Positions 46,540 through 54,954 of a stretch of 64,000 bases of DNA are shown here, in pieces. The position numbers and the translations under genes are program-made. The notes below the pieces were generated by a model. That model was not told the DNA's origin and made no database searches. It saw only the letters and a program-made list of their open reading frames with translations. The stretch covers positions 248,001 through 312,000 of the forward strand of contig CACJNF010000001.1 in NCBI GenBank assembly GCA_902594745.1, written 5' to 3'. Every line of letters starts with the position of its first letter. Within the stretch, counting starts at the first letter, position 1. Origin of the DNA: an uncultured Bacteroidota bacterium (lineage in GTDB: Bacteria; Bacteroidota; Bacteroidia; Flavobacteriales; Flavobacteriaceae).

Positions 46540-48213
46540 TTATTCATCAGTTACACATCCGTTAGATGCGTTAGAAACTGACTTTAAATATTTATACAGA
46601 ATACCTTTTTTAATTTTTAAATCTGGTTGTTTCCATTTTTCTTTTCTCTCCATAATTTCTTTATCAGAAATATCAACAAAAATCTTATTTTTTTCTGAAT
46701 CAATAGTTATGATATCACCATTTTCTACTATTGCTATTGTTCCACCTTCAAATGCCTCAGGTACAATGTGACCAACTACAAATCCATGAGTTCCTCCAGA
46801 GAATCTTCCATCGGTAATTAAAGCAACTTCTTTTCCTAATCCAGCACCCATTATGGCTGATGTAGGTTTTAACATCTCTGGCATTCCCGGACCTCCCTTA
46901 GGCCCTTCGTATCTTATTACTACAACATCTCCCTTTGATACTTCAGAATTTTTAATAGCTGAAAGACATTCAAATTCGCTATTAAAAACTTTAGCTGGAC
47001 CTGAAAATATTAAACCTTCTTTACCAGTTATTTTCGCAACACATCCATCTTCAGCTAAATTTCCCTTTAATATCTGAATATGACCGGTATTCTTAATAGG
47101 ATTTGATATTGGAAAAATTAGATCATTTGAACTTACATCAGGAGACTTAATTTTTGATAAGTTCTCTTCTAATGTATTACCAGTAACAGTTAGACAATCT
47201 CCATGAAGCATATTATTTTCAAGCATATATTTTAATACGTATGGAACACCCCCTATTTTATGTAGATCTTTCATTAGATATTTACCACTAGGTTTAAGAT
47301 TAGCCAAGTAGGGAGTTGAGTCACTTATTTCTTGAAAATAATCAATTGACAAATCTAAATTTGCTGCTCTAGATATTGCTAAGAAATGAAGCACTGCATT
47401 TGTTGATCCCCCGAGAACAGTAACCAGTCTTAAAGCGTTTTCAAGAGATTTCTTTGTAACAATATCAGAAGGCTTTATATCCTTCTCAATTAGATTTTTA
47501 ATTGACTTACCAATCTCAGTGCATTCATTTATTTTTTCATTGCTTATTGCAGGATTAGATGAGTTGTAGGGCAGCGACATACCTAATGCTTCAATAGCTG
47601 AAGCCATAGTATTTGCTGTATACATCCCTCCACATGCCCCAGCTCCCGGACAAGCATTTTTAATTACATTTTTATACTCACTCTCATCTATTTTTCCTGA
47701 AACTTTTTCACCCCATGCTTCAAATGCTGATACAACATCCAGTTCTTTATTATTATAACATCCAGAGTCAATTGTTCCTCCATAAACTAATATGCTTGGT
47801 CTATCAAGCCTTAACATAGCCATTAGGGCTCCAGGCATATTTTTGTCACATCCAACAACTGTTATTAAACCATCATACGACATTGCTTGAACCACAGTCT
47901 CCATTGAATCTGCAATAATATCTCTAGAAGGAAGTGAATATCTCATTCCAAAGGTTCCCATAGAAATCCCATCACTAACACCAATAGTATTAAAAATTAA
48001 TCCAACATATTTTGAAGCAGTTATACTATTTTTAATTTTAACTGATAAATCATTAAGATGCATATTACAAGGGTTACCCTCATAACCAGTACTTGCAATT
48101 CCAATAAATGGTTTGTCAAAATCTTCATCATTCAAACCAATGGCATGAAGCATAGCTTGTGCAGCTGGTTGGGAATCATCCTTTGTAACTACTCTACTAA
48201 ATTTATTATACAT
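46540..48213 (-). CDS. ilvD: Dihydroxy-acid dehydratase
   Basis: Fe-S dehydratase, common step in branched-chain amino-acid synthesis. The 557 residues show the signature [17 protein letters not shown] (about 119-135), [19 protein letters not shown] (about 190-208) with cluster Cys residues, and [17 protein letters not shown]. The first gene of the ilv operon; a promoter-like element lies 74 bases upstream on the minus strand. No leader peptide or attenuator hairpin was found. Confidence 0.97.
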   Translation of the reverse strand: MYNKFSRVVTKDDSQPAAQAMLHAIGLNDEDFDKPFIGIASTGYEGNPCNMHLNDLSVKIKNSITASKYVGLIFNTIGVSDGISMGTFGMRYSLPSRDIIADSMETVVQAMSYDGLITVVGCDKNMPGALMAMLRLDRPSILVYGGTIDSGCYNNKELDVVSAFEAWGEKVSGKIDESEYKNVIKNACPGAGACGGMYTANTMASAIEALGMSLPYNSSNPAISNEKINECTEIGKSIKNLIEKDIKPSDIVTKKSLENALRLVTVLGGSTNAVLHFLAISRAANLDLSIDYFQEISDSTPYLANLKPSGKYLMKDLHKIGGVPYVLKYMLENNMLHGDCLTVTGNTLEENLSKIKSPDVSSNDLIFPISNPIKNTGHIQILKGNLAEDGCVAKITGKEGLIFSGPAKVFNSEFECLSAIKNSEVSKGDVVVIRYEGPKGGPGMPEMLKPTSAIMGAGLGKEVALITDGRFSGGTHGFVVGHIVPEAFEGGTIAIVENGDIITIDSEKNKIFVDISDKEIMERKEKWKQPDLKIKKGILYKYLKSVSNASNGCVTDE

Positions 48214-48286
48214 ACACTTAAAATTATTTTAAAATTATCACCATAGAATGATGTTTTTAAGGACAATTATTATCTTAAATTATATT

Positions 48287-48294
48287 CAAAAATA
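48287..48294 (-). promoter_or_regulatory. Putative -7 element for the ilv operon
   Basis: Reads TATTTTTG on the minus strand, a full TANNTTTG match, giving a leader of roughly 65-70 bases before ilvD. Two AGCATA copies (48323-48328 and 48345-48350), 22 bases apart, lie just upstream of it and could be activator or repressor half-sites. Confidence 0.4.
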
Positions 48295-48386
48295 AATATC
48301 AACTCTTAATCAACTATATATCAGCATATTATACTGTATATTTTAGCATACCCAAATAATAAATTATAATATTGATTTTAAATAAT

Positions 48387-48394
48387 TAGATTTG
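48387..48394 (+). promoter_or_regulatory. Putative -7 element for the aldehyde dehydrogenase gene
   Basis: TAGATTTG, a full TANNTTTG match only eight bases before the ATG at 48403. If used, the mRNA would be almost leaderless. Confidence 0.35.
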
Positions 48395-48402
48395 AAATAA
48401 TT

Positions 48403-49782
48403 ATGGATTTTAAAGATATTGATAAAGTAATTGAATCTCAAGTAAAATTTGTTAAAGACAACTCTAATTCTGTCAGTAACAGGATTCAAATCTTAAACTC
48501 ATTATTAATATCAATAAAACATAATGAGTCAAAAATTTATGAGGCACTAAAACAAGATCTAAACAAACATGAGTTTGAGTCTTTTTTATCTGAAATACTT
48601 CTTGTTAAGAAAGAAATTAAATTATTCATAAGAAAACTTAGAAGTTGGTCAAAAAAAAAGAGAGTTAGTGGTTCTATTCTAAATTTTCCTTCACGTAATT
48701 ATCTGATACCTGAACCGTATGGAAATGTTTTGATTATAACTCCATGGAATTATCCATTTCAACTATCCCTAACACCCTTAATTGGCGCTATTGCTGCAGG
48801 AAATGCTGTAATAATAAAACCCTCTGAACTAGCTCCAGCAACATCAAGGGTTCTAAAAGAATTGATTGATTCTGTATTTCCCCAAAATATAGCAACTGTG
48901 ATTGAGGGAGATGCAGGTATTGCTAAATATTTGTTAGATAAGAAATGGGATTATATATTTTTTACTGGCAGTACAAGAATAGGAAAAATTATAGCTGAAA
49001 AAGCTGCAAAAAATTTAACTCCAATTACTTTAGAACTTGGAGGAAAAAGCCCATGTATAGTAGATTCAGGAGTAGATATAGACAAGGTTGCTAAAAGAAT
49101 CGTTTCTGGAAAGTTCGTTAATTGTGGTCAAACATGTATTGCTCCAGATTACATTGTTGTCAATCAACATGTTAAATCTGATCTTATTTCAGCTATTAAA
49201 GAGAATATTATAAAGACATTTGGTAATAAACCTATAGAATCTGAAAGCTATGGAAGAATTATTAATAAAAACAACCTAATAAGACTTGAAAATATTATTA
49301 AAGATCAAGTTATTGAGTTTGGCGGTAAAATCAATATAGATAAACTATATATTGAACCAACAATAATTGTTGATCCTCAAATTGATTCTGAAATAATGAA
49401 TGAAGAAATTTTTGGACCAATTTTGCCTATTTTGTCTTACGAGAATGAAAGCGAAATTAAAAATATTCTCGACACAAACCCAACACCTCTTGCATTCTAT
49501 ATTTTTTCTAAAAATCAAATGTTTATTGACAACCTAATAGAAAACAATAAATTTGGTGGCTGTGTTATTAACGATACTTTGATTCATTATATTAATCCAA
49601 ATCTTCCATTTGGAGGTATTGGTGATAGTGGAATGGGAGCCTATAGAGGTAAATTTAGTTTTGATACTTTCTCACATCAAAAGCCAGTTTTAAGTAAAAA
49701 AAATATGATAGACATACCTTTTAGATATGGTCCTTATCCAAAATCTTTCAATTTTATAAGAAAAATTCTTGAAAAAATATAA
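48403..49782 (+). CDS. Aldehyde dehydrogenase, ALDH3-like
   Basis: NAD(P)-dependent oxidation of an aldehyde, probably aliphatic or aromatic. The 459-residue length fits the short ALDH3 class. GNVLIITPWNYPFQLSLTPL leads the cofactor site, ITLELGGKSPCIVD holds the general-base Glu, and FVNCGQTCIAPDYIVV the catalytic Cys (about 247). There is no C-terminal membrane tail. Divergent from ilvD and one base before the nitroreductase gene, so likely a two-gene unit. Confidence 0.92.
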   Translation: MDFKDIDKVIESQVKFVKDNSNSVSNRIQILNSLLISIKHNESKIYEALKQDLNKHEFESFLSEILLVKKEIKLFIRKLRSWSKKKRVSGSILNFPSRNYLIPEPYGNVLIITPWNYPFQLSLTPLIGAIAAGNAVIIKPSELAPATSRVLKELIDSVFPQNIATVIEGDAGIAKYLLDKKWDYIFFTGSTRIGKIIAEKAAKNLTPITLELGGKSPCIVDSGVDIDKVAKRIVSGKFVNCGQTCIAPDYIVVNQHVKSDLISAIKENIIKTFGNKPIESESYGRIINKNNLIRLENIIKDQVIEFGGKINIDKLYIEPTIIVDPQIDSEIMNEEIFGPILPILSYENESEIKNILDTNPTPLAFYIFSKNQMFIDNLIENNKFGGCVINDTLIHYINPNLPFGGIGDSGMGAYRGKFSFDTFSHQKPVLSKKNMIDIPFRYGPYPKSFNFIRKILEKI

Positions 49783-49783
49783 G

Positions 49784-50500
49784 ATGGAGAAGACTGTCAC
49801 TGATGCGATTGAATTTAGAAGATCTGTAAGAAAATTTGACCCAAAAAAAGATCTTGATTTAGATATAGTCAAGAAATGTATTATTAATGCTACTTTAGCA
49901 CCCACTAGCTCTAACTTACAACTTTGGGAATTTCATCATATAACTGATAAAAATTTATTAAGCAAAATTTCAGAATGTTGTTTTGGTCAACCTGCTGCAA
50001 AAACTGCAAAACAAATTGTTGTAACTGTAGTAAGAAAAGATTTGTGGAAAAGTAGAGCAAATGATAATTTAAATTTTTTTAAATCAAAAAAAGATTCACT
50101 TTCTGAGAAGCAATTCAATTTGACTAAGAGATATTATAAAAAGGTTATTCCTTTTGTGTATAAAGATTTTTTCGGAATTCTTAGTCTCTGTAAATACTTG
50201 TTTGCCTACATAGTTGGTTTTTTTAGAGTTATGTACAGACAACTTAATAGAGCTGATTCAAGAATTATTGCACATAAAAGTGCTGCTTTAGCATCTCAAA
50301 ATTTCATGATAAGTATGGCAGGATTTAGTTATGACACATGCCCTATGGAGGGATTTGACTCTGTTAAAGTAAAAAGAATCTTAAACCTGAACTCAAAATC
50401 TGAAATTAATATGATAATTGGTTGCGGCATAAGACTTGAAGAAGGTGTATATGGAGAAAGGTTTAGAATTCCTTTTGAAAAAGTGTATTATAAAAGATAA
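49784..50500 (+). CDS. Nitroreductase-family FMN oxidoreductase
   Basis: A 238-residue flavin reductase-like protein. It begins with AIEFRRSVRKFDPKKD, the FMN-binding RRSVR motif, followed by NATLAPTSSNLQLWEF. The C-terminal AGFSYDTCPMEGFDSVKVKRIL is typical of the family. A hydrophobic stretch near 137-157 is unusual and could touch the membrane. The ATG at 49784 follows the aldehyde-dehydrogenase stop by one base. The physiological substrate is unknown. Confidence 0.88.
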   Translation: MEKTVTDAIEFRRSVRKFDPKKDLDLDIVKKCIINATLAPTSSNLQLWEFHHITDKNLLSKISECCFGQPAAKTAKQIVVTVVRKDLWKSRANDNLNFFKSKKDSLSEKQFNLTKRYYKKVIPFVYKDFFGILSLCKYLFAYIVGFFRVMYRQLNRADSRIIAHKSAALASQNFMISMAGFSYDTCPMEGFDSVKVKRILNLNSKSEINMIIGCGIRLEEGVYGERFRIPFEKVYYKR

Positions 50501-50510
50501 GTCAAGTTTA

Positions 50511-52439
50511 TTATAACTTAGATTCTTCAATAGATTTCTCAAGCCAATTTTGAAAATTTTTATCGGAGGTAAACTGAATTGGTTCTGACAAAATTTTACC
50601 AGAAGGAAGCATGGCTACATAGTATGGCTGAGAAGCATTATTAAAATTTATTTGCTGAAAAAGTGACCATCTCCTTCCAATATTATTTATATATTGAGTT
50701 CTTCCAGATTTATTAATGTATTTAAATTTCTCAGTATCTGAAAGCTTAGTTCTATCATCAACGTATAAGGAGATTATTACATAATTATTATCTAATAACT
50801 CGTATATTTTTGGCTTTGACCATACATTTTCTTCCATTCGTCTACAGTTGGCACAAGCCCAACCTGTAAAGTCTAATAATATAATTTTTTTATTCTCAAT
50901 AGCATAATCTTTTCCTTCATCGTAATTTTTAAAACAATTTAGCCCAAGAGGACATTCGCTCTGTTTTTCTTCAATAGAATAGAACTCAGGTGGAAGAATA
51001 CCACTTAAGAGTCTAACATTTTTACTATCATACAATCCACTTAGCAAGAAAATTGAAAACAACAAAAATAACCATCCTGAGATGCTTTTATAATTAAACC
51101 TTAACTTGCCAAAATATGACCCAAATAGATAGAGAGACATAGAAAGAAAAATTATAACCCAAATTAGGATAAACGTTTCACGCTTTAAAATACCCCATCC
51201 TTCAACTAAATCTGCATTTGAAAGAAATTTAAAAGCTAGAGCTAGTTCAATAAAACCAAGACAAACTTTTAGTTTCTTGAGCCAAATACCTGATTTTGGA
51301 ATTAGAGATAAGTACTTAGGATAAAAGGCAAGCAAGGTAAAAGGTAAAGCAAGCGCAACTCCAAATCCAAACATACCATATGTAAGCTGTGTTGCCCCAG
51401 ATTGAGCAGATGATAGTGAACCAGCTAATAAAGATCCTAAAATTGGACCCGTACACGAGAATGATACAAGAGCTAGTGTAAGTGACATAAAAAAGATTCC
51501 AATAATTCCACCCTTCTCTGATTTCTTCTCTGAACCAGATACAATATTACTAGGGATAACTATGTCAAAATATCCAAAAAATGAAATTGCAAATAAGATA
51601 AACACAAAAAAGAATGTAAGATTTACATAAACATTGGTAGAAATAGTATTTAGTATATTAGGATTTAAGCTATCAAAAACATGAAATGGAATACTTAATA
51701 AAATATATATTAAAACTATAAACCCACCGTAAAGAGACGCAGAAATAGCACCACTATATCTAAGTTTAGTTTCGTCAATAAAATAAGACACAGTCAATGG
51801 TATCATGGGAAACACACAAGGTGTTAATAATGCTAAAAAACCCGCAATTAAACCAAATATGAAAATTTCAAAATAGTTAGACCTCTCAATAAAGTTAGCA
51901 GAATTATAATTTGATTTATCTAAATCAAGTTCAAGTGCATTATACCTTCTAACATCTTCTAGAGTTACATTTTCAGACTCAGTTACAATAATACTATTAT
52001 CAAGAATTACATTGAAAGTTTCATTTCTAAAAATACATAATTCATCATCACATGATGAGTAGTCAATTTCAACTTTAATTTGATTTAAATCTTCATCTAA
52101 CAACTTTACATTTTGGTTGAAATTGGCTTCACTTTCATAGTAGTATAGGTTCATTTTAAAAACATTATCAAAGCCAACTATATAATCATCCTCATTAAAT
52201 AATTCGTCTGCTTCAAAGTCTGAAGTATTATTAATGAAGCTAAATGAGGTTGGAAGAGCACCTTCATCAGGAGAAAATTGAGAATACAATTTCCAGCCTT
52301 CTAATATTGACGCACTAAAAGAAATATTATATTCTGTATCATTGATTTTATTTACATCATATTGCCACTCTACCGGTTCAATATCCTGAGAATTTAAAGA
52401 GAAAATTGAGATAAGGCTGAATAATATATTTCTAGTCAT
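50511..52439 (-). CDS. DsbD-type thiol:disulfide interchange protein
   Basis: Carries electrons from cytosolic thioredoxin across the inner membrane to periplasmic thiol enzymes. The 642 residues have a signal peptide, an N-terminal DsbD-alpha-like domain (about 20-170), a central domain of eight or so membrane helices with Cys in TPCVFPMIPLTVSYF and FSCTGPILGSL, and a C-terminal thioredoxin domain with WACANCRRME (CxxC). All three Cys sets are present. It overlaps the tilS end by eight bases. It ends ten bases from the convergent nitroreductase gene. Confidence 0.93.
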   Translation of the reverse strand: MTRNILFSLISIFSLNSQDIEPVEWQYDVNKINDTEYNISFSASILEGWKLYSQFSPDEGALPTSFSFINNTSDFEADELFNEDDYIVGFDNVFKMNLYYYESEANFNQNVKLLDEDLNQIKVEIDYSSCDDELCIFRNETFNVILDNSIIVTESENVTLEDVRRYNALELDLDKSNYNSANFIERSNYFEIFIFGLIAGFLALLTPCVFPMIPLTVSYFIDETKLRYSGAISASLYGGFIVLIYILLSIPFHVFDSLNPNILNTISTNVYVNLTFFFVFILFAISFFGYFDIVIPSNIVSGSEKKSEKGGIIGIFFMSLTLALVSFSCTGPILGSLLAGSLSSAQSGATQLTYGMFGFGVALALPFTLLAFYPKYLSLIPKSGIWLKKLKVCLGFIELALAFKFLSNADLVEGWGILKRETFILIWVIIFLSMSLYLFGSYFGKLRFNYKSISGWLFLLFSIFLLSGLYDSKNVRLLSGILPPEFYSIEEKQSECPLGLNCFKNYDEGKDYAIENKKIILLDFTGWACANCRRMEENVWSKPKIYELLDNNYVIISLYVDDRTKLSDTEKFKYINKSGRTQYINNIGRRWSLFQQINFNNASQPYYVAMLPSGKILSEPIQFTSDKNFQNWLEKSIEESKL

Positions 52440-53361
52440 TTTTTTTAATTATTAAATCACCTTTTAATTTTGTAATACTATGGGAGTTTGACAAAATAAG
52501 TTTACCTGAATCTGAATTAAATATTTTTATAACTTCCTTATAGTTGAAACCAAATTCTTGGAATAGGTTATGAACATAAAACTCTAAAGGTCTTTTCTCC
52601 ATAAGCTTTGCAATATTAACCTTAATGGAATCTGAATTGTTTTGAAAAAGTTGAATTTTAGTTTCTTTCATTATTTCATCTACAAATATCTTAGTTGATT
52701 GGAGGTTATTGATTGTTGTTTTGAACTTTAACATAACATTATCATCAAATTCCTTAAATGTTGGAAGAACAGAGTTTCTAATCATGTTCCTATGATAATT
52801 TTCGCTAGAATTAGATGAATCCTCTCTATACTCTATAGAATTTTTTTGTGCATAATTTATAATATCAATTTTTAAAATATTAAGAAATGGCCTAAATATT
52901 TTTTTGGAACTTGATGAAATTCCTAATAATCCGTTAATTCCTGATCCTCTAGAAGAATTAATAAGGTATGTCTCAATTTGGTCATCTAAATGGTGAGCTG
53001 TAACTAAAAAATCAAAATTAAACTTAGATAAAAGATCATCAAACCAATCATATCTTAGTTTTCTTGCCCCCTCCTGAATACCCATTTTATTCTTTTTACA
53101 AAATTCAACTGTATTGAACTCATTACTGTGGCAATGAATTTTATGCTTAAGACTCCATTTTTTGACAAAATCTTGATCTATATCACTCTCTTTTGATCTC
53201 AATTTAAAGTTGCAGTGTGCAACAGAAAAGCTTAAATTATTTTTTAGAAAAAGGTTTGCAAGAACCATGCTATCCACTCCGCCGCTTACAGCAATTAAAA
53301 AATTGCATTTTTCAAATGCTTTAACCTTCTTTTTAAAAATTTCTTCAATTTTATGTTCCAC
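52432..53361 (-). CDS. tilS: tRNA(Ile)-lysidine synthase, compact form
   Basis: Converts C34 of the CAU-anticodon tRNA-Ile to lysidine, so the tRNA reads AUA. The 309-residue protein has the PP-loop AVSGGVDSMVLANLF (about 24-38), the TAHHLDDQIETYLINSSRGSG motif with its Asp/Arg residues, and EYREDSSNSSENYHRNMIRN. It ends after the substrate-binding region, without the C-terminal domain that makes many TilS proteins about 430 residues. Aquifex TilS is similarly short. The start codon is GTG. It is first in a tilS-dsbD unit. Confidence 0.93.
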   Translation of the reverse strand: MEHKIEEIFKKKVKAFEKCNFLIAVSGGVDSMVLANLFLKNNLSFSVAHCNFKLRSKESDIDQDFVKKWSLKHKIHCHSNEFNTVEFCKKNKMGIQEGARKLRYDWFDDLLSKFNFDFLVTAHHLDDQIETYLINSSRGSGINGLLGISSSSKKIFRPFLNILKIDIINYAQKNSIEYREDSSNSSENYHRNMIRNSVLPTFKEFDDNVMLKFKTTINNLQSTKIFVDEIMKETKIQLFQNNSDSIKVNIAKLMEKRPLEFYVHNLFQEFGFNYKEVIKIFNSDSGKLILSNSHSITKLKGDLIIKKND

Positions 53362-53452
53362 TCGGTAAAAATAATTAAAGTTTAGCCAAATAACTGCCTA
53401 ATAATATTTTGCATTAAAAAAAAAATTCTGAACTTGTGACATATTATCTACA

Positions 53453-54910
53453 TTGGAAGACACTAACAAAAAGGTTTTACCTCTACAAATAGCGATGTTA
53501 CCTCTAATCTTTTTGGTAACTCTATTATCTTTTAATCTATATGCTAACGTATTTATTTATGATGCAGATCCATTAGCTGGTTCAAGTCAATTTATTCTTA
53601 TACTAAGCGGAGCTTTTGCAGCTATGATTGGTCATAGATATAATGTTTCTTATAAAGACGTGATTAGTAGCATCTCAAATAGTATTAAATCAGTTACACC
53701 AGCACTTATTATATTATTATGGGTGGGAGCTCTAGCTGGTACATGGATGATTAGTGGGATCATTCCTTCAATGGTATACTATGGATTAAAAATTCTTGAC
53801 CCCAATATATTTTTACCAGCATGTATAGTTATATGTTCAATTATTTCAGTTGCAACTGGAAGCAGCTGGACAACATCAGCAACTGTTGGTATAGCCCTTG
53901 TAGGTATTGGAAAGGCTTTGGGAATACCTGCAGGAATGGTGGGTGGAGCAGTAATAGCTGGTGCTTATTTTGGAGATAAATTATCTCCCCTGAGTGATAC
54001 TACAAATTTAGCTGCTGCAGTTTCAAAAGTAGATTTATTTAAACATATTAAATATTTGACATATACAACAATTCCAAGTATTTCAATTACTCTAATAGTC
54101 TTTATTATACTTGGTATTTATCAGACATCCAATGGAGTAACTGACAATTCTTTTTTAATTGAAACAATTGAAAACACTTTTAATATTTCTTTAATACTAT
54201 TTATTGTTCCAATTATTGTGTTAATAATGATTGTAAAAAAGACCCCACCAATAAAAGCACTTACTATAGGTACACTTTTAGGAGCATTATTTGCTATTTT
54301 GTTTCAACCACAAATAATTAACGAGCTCTCAGATTCCTCAAATAACACAATTATTGCTTCATACAAAGTAGTAATTGATACTATTACAAGTAATGTGTCT
54401 ATCACTACTGAAAGTGAAATTTTAAATGAACTTTTTTCTACTGGTGGTATGATAGGGATGTTAAACACTATTTTTTTAGTTATGGCGACGATGATTTTTG
54501 GAGGTTCTATGGACGCAATTGGCGCTATTAAATCTATAAGCAAAGCGTTATTAAATTGGGCTGATAATATTTTTAAATTATTTGCTAGTACTGTAGCATC
54601 TTGTCTAGCATTAAATTTAACTGCCTCTGACCAGTATTTATCTATTGTTGTCTCAGGTAAAATGTTTGAAAAAGCTTATAAGGATAAAAAGCTTGCGCCT
54701 GAAAATTTAAGTAGAACTTTAGAGGATTCAGCTACGGTTACTTCTGCTTTAATTCCATGGAATTCATGTGGTGCATATCACTCATCTGTTTTAGGAGTTA
54801 GTGTTGGTGAGTACTTTATATATGCAATATTTAATTGGATTAGTCCATTTATGACATTGTTATATGCAGCATTTAGAATAAAAATCAGGACTTTAGCAAA
54901 CAAAAACTAA
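53453..54910 (+). CDS. nhaC: Na+/H+ antiporter NhaC family
   Basis: A 485-residue inner membrane antiporter with about 11-12 helices. Family motifs: ATGSSWTTSATVGIALVGIG and GAVIAGAYFGDKLSPLSDTTNLA (about 164-186), plus SATVTSALIPWNSCGAYHSS near the end. The start appears to be TTG at 53453, giving MEDTNKKVLPLQIAMLPLIF, which fits NhaC N-termini; the next ATG would cut into the first helix. Divergent from tilS. Confidence 0.92.
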   Translation: MEDTNKKVLPLQIAMLPLIFLVTLLSFNLYANVFIYDADPLAGSSQFILILSGAFAAMIGHRYNVSYKDVISSISNSIKSVTPALIILLWVGALAGTWMISGIIPSMVYYGLKILDPNIFLPACIVICSIISVATGSSWTTSATVGIALVGIGKALGIPAGMVGGAVIAGAYFGDKLSPLSDTTNLAAAVSKVDLFKHIKYLTYTTIPSISITLIVFIILGIYQTSNGVTDNSFLIETIENTFNISLILFIVPIIVLIMIVKKTPPIKALTIGTLLGALFAILFQPQIINELSDSSNNTIIASYKVVIDTITSNVSITTESEILNELFSTGGMIGMLNTIFLVMATMIFGGSMDAIGAIKSISKALLNWADNIFKLFASTVASCLALNLTASDQYLSIVVSGKMFEKAYKDKKLAPENLSRTLEDSATVTSALIPWNSCGAYHSSVLGVSVGEYFIYAIFNWISPFMTLLYAAFRIKIRTLANKN

Positions 54911-54925
54911 TTATCTAATCTCATA

Positions 54926-54948
54926 TTTGTATTTTTGTTAAATACAAA
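54926..54948 (+). promoter_or_regulatory. Hairpin overlapping the ftsK promoter
   Basis: TTTGTATTT (54926-54934) pairs with AAATACAAA (54940-54948) around a five-base loop. A full -7 match, TATTTTTG at 54930-54937, lies inside it, so the dyad may be an operator. It follows nhaC by 15 bases but has no T-run after it, which argues against a classical terminator for nhaC. Confidence 0.45.
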
Positions 54949-54954
54949 ACTTGT

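Noticed and set aside
46493-46771. Plus-strand open frame across the ilvB/ilvD junction
   Set aside because: Antisense to two conserved genes, without signals of its own.
48214-48402. Leader peptide for the ilv operon
   Set aside because: Two very short ATG frames on the minus strand (six and five codons) lie upstream of the predicted promoter, so they would not be in the transcript, and they are not rich in Ile, Val or Leu.
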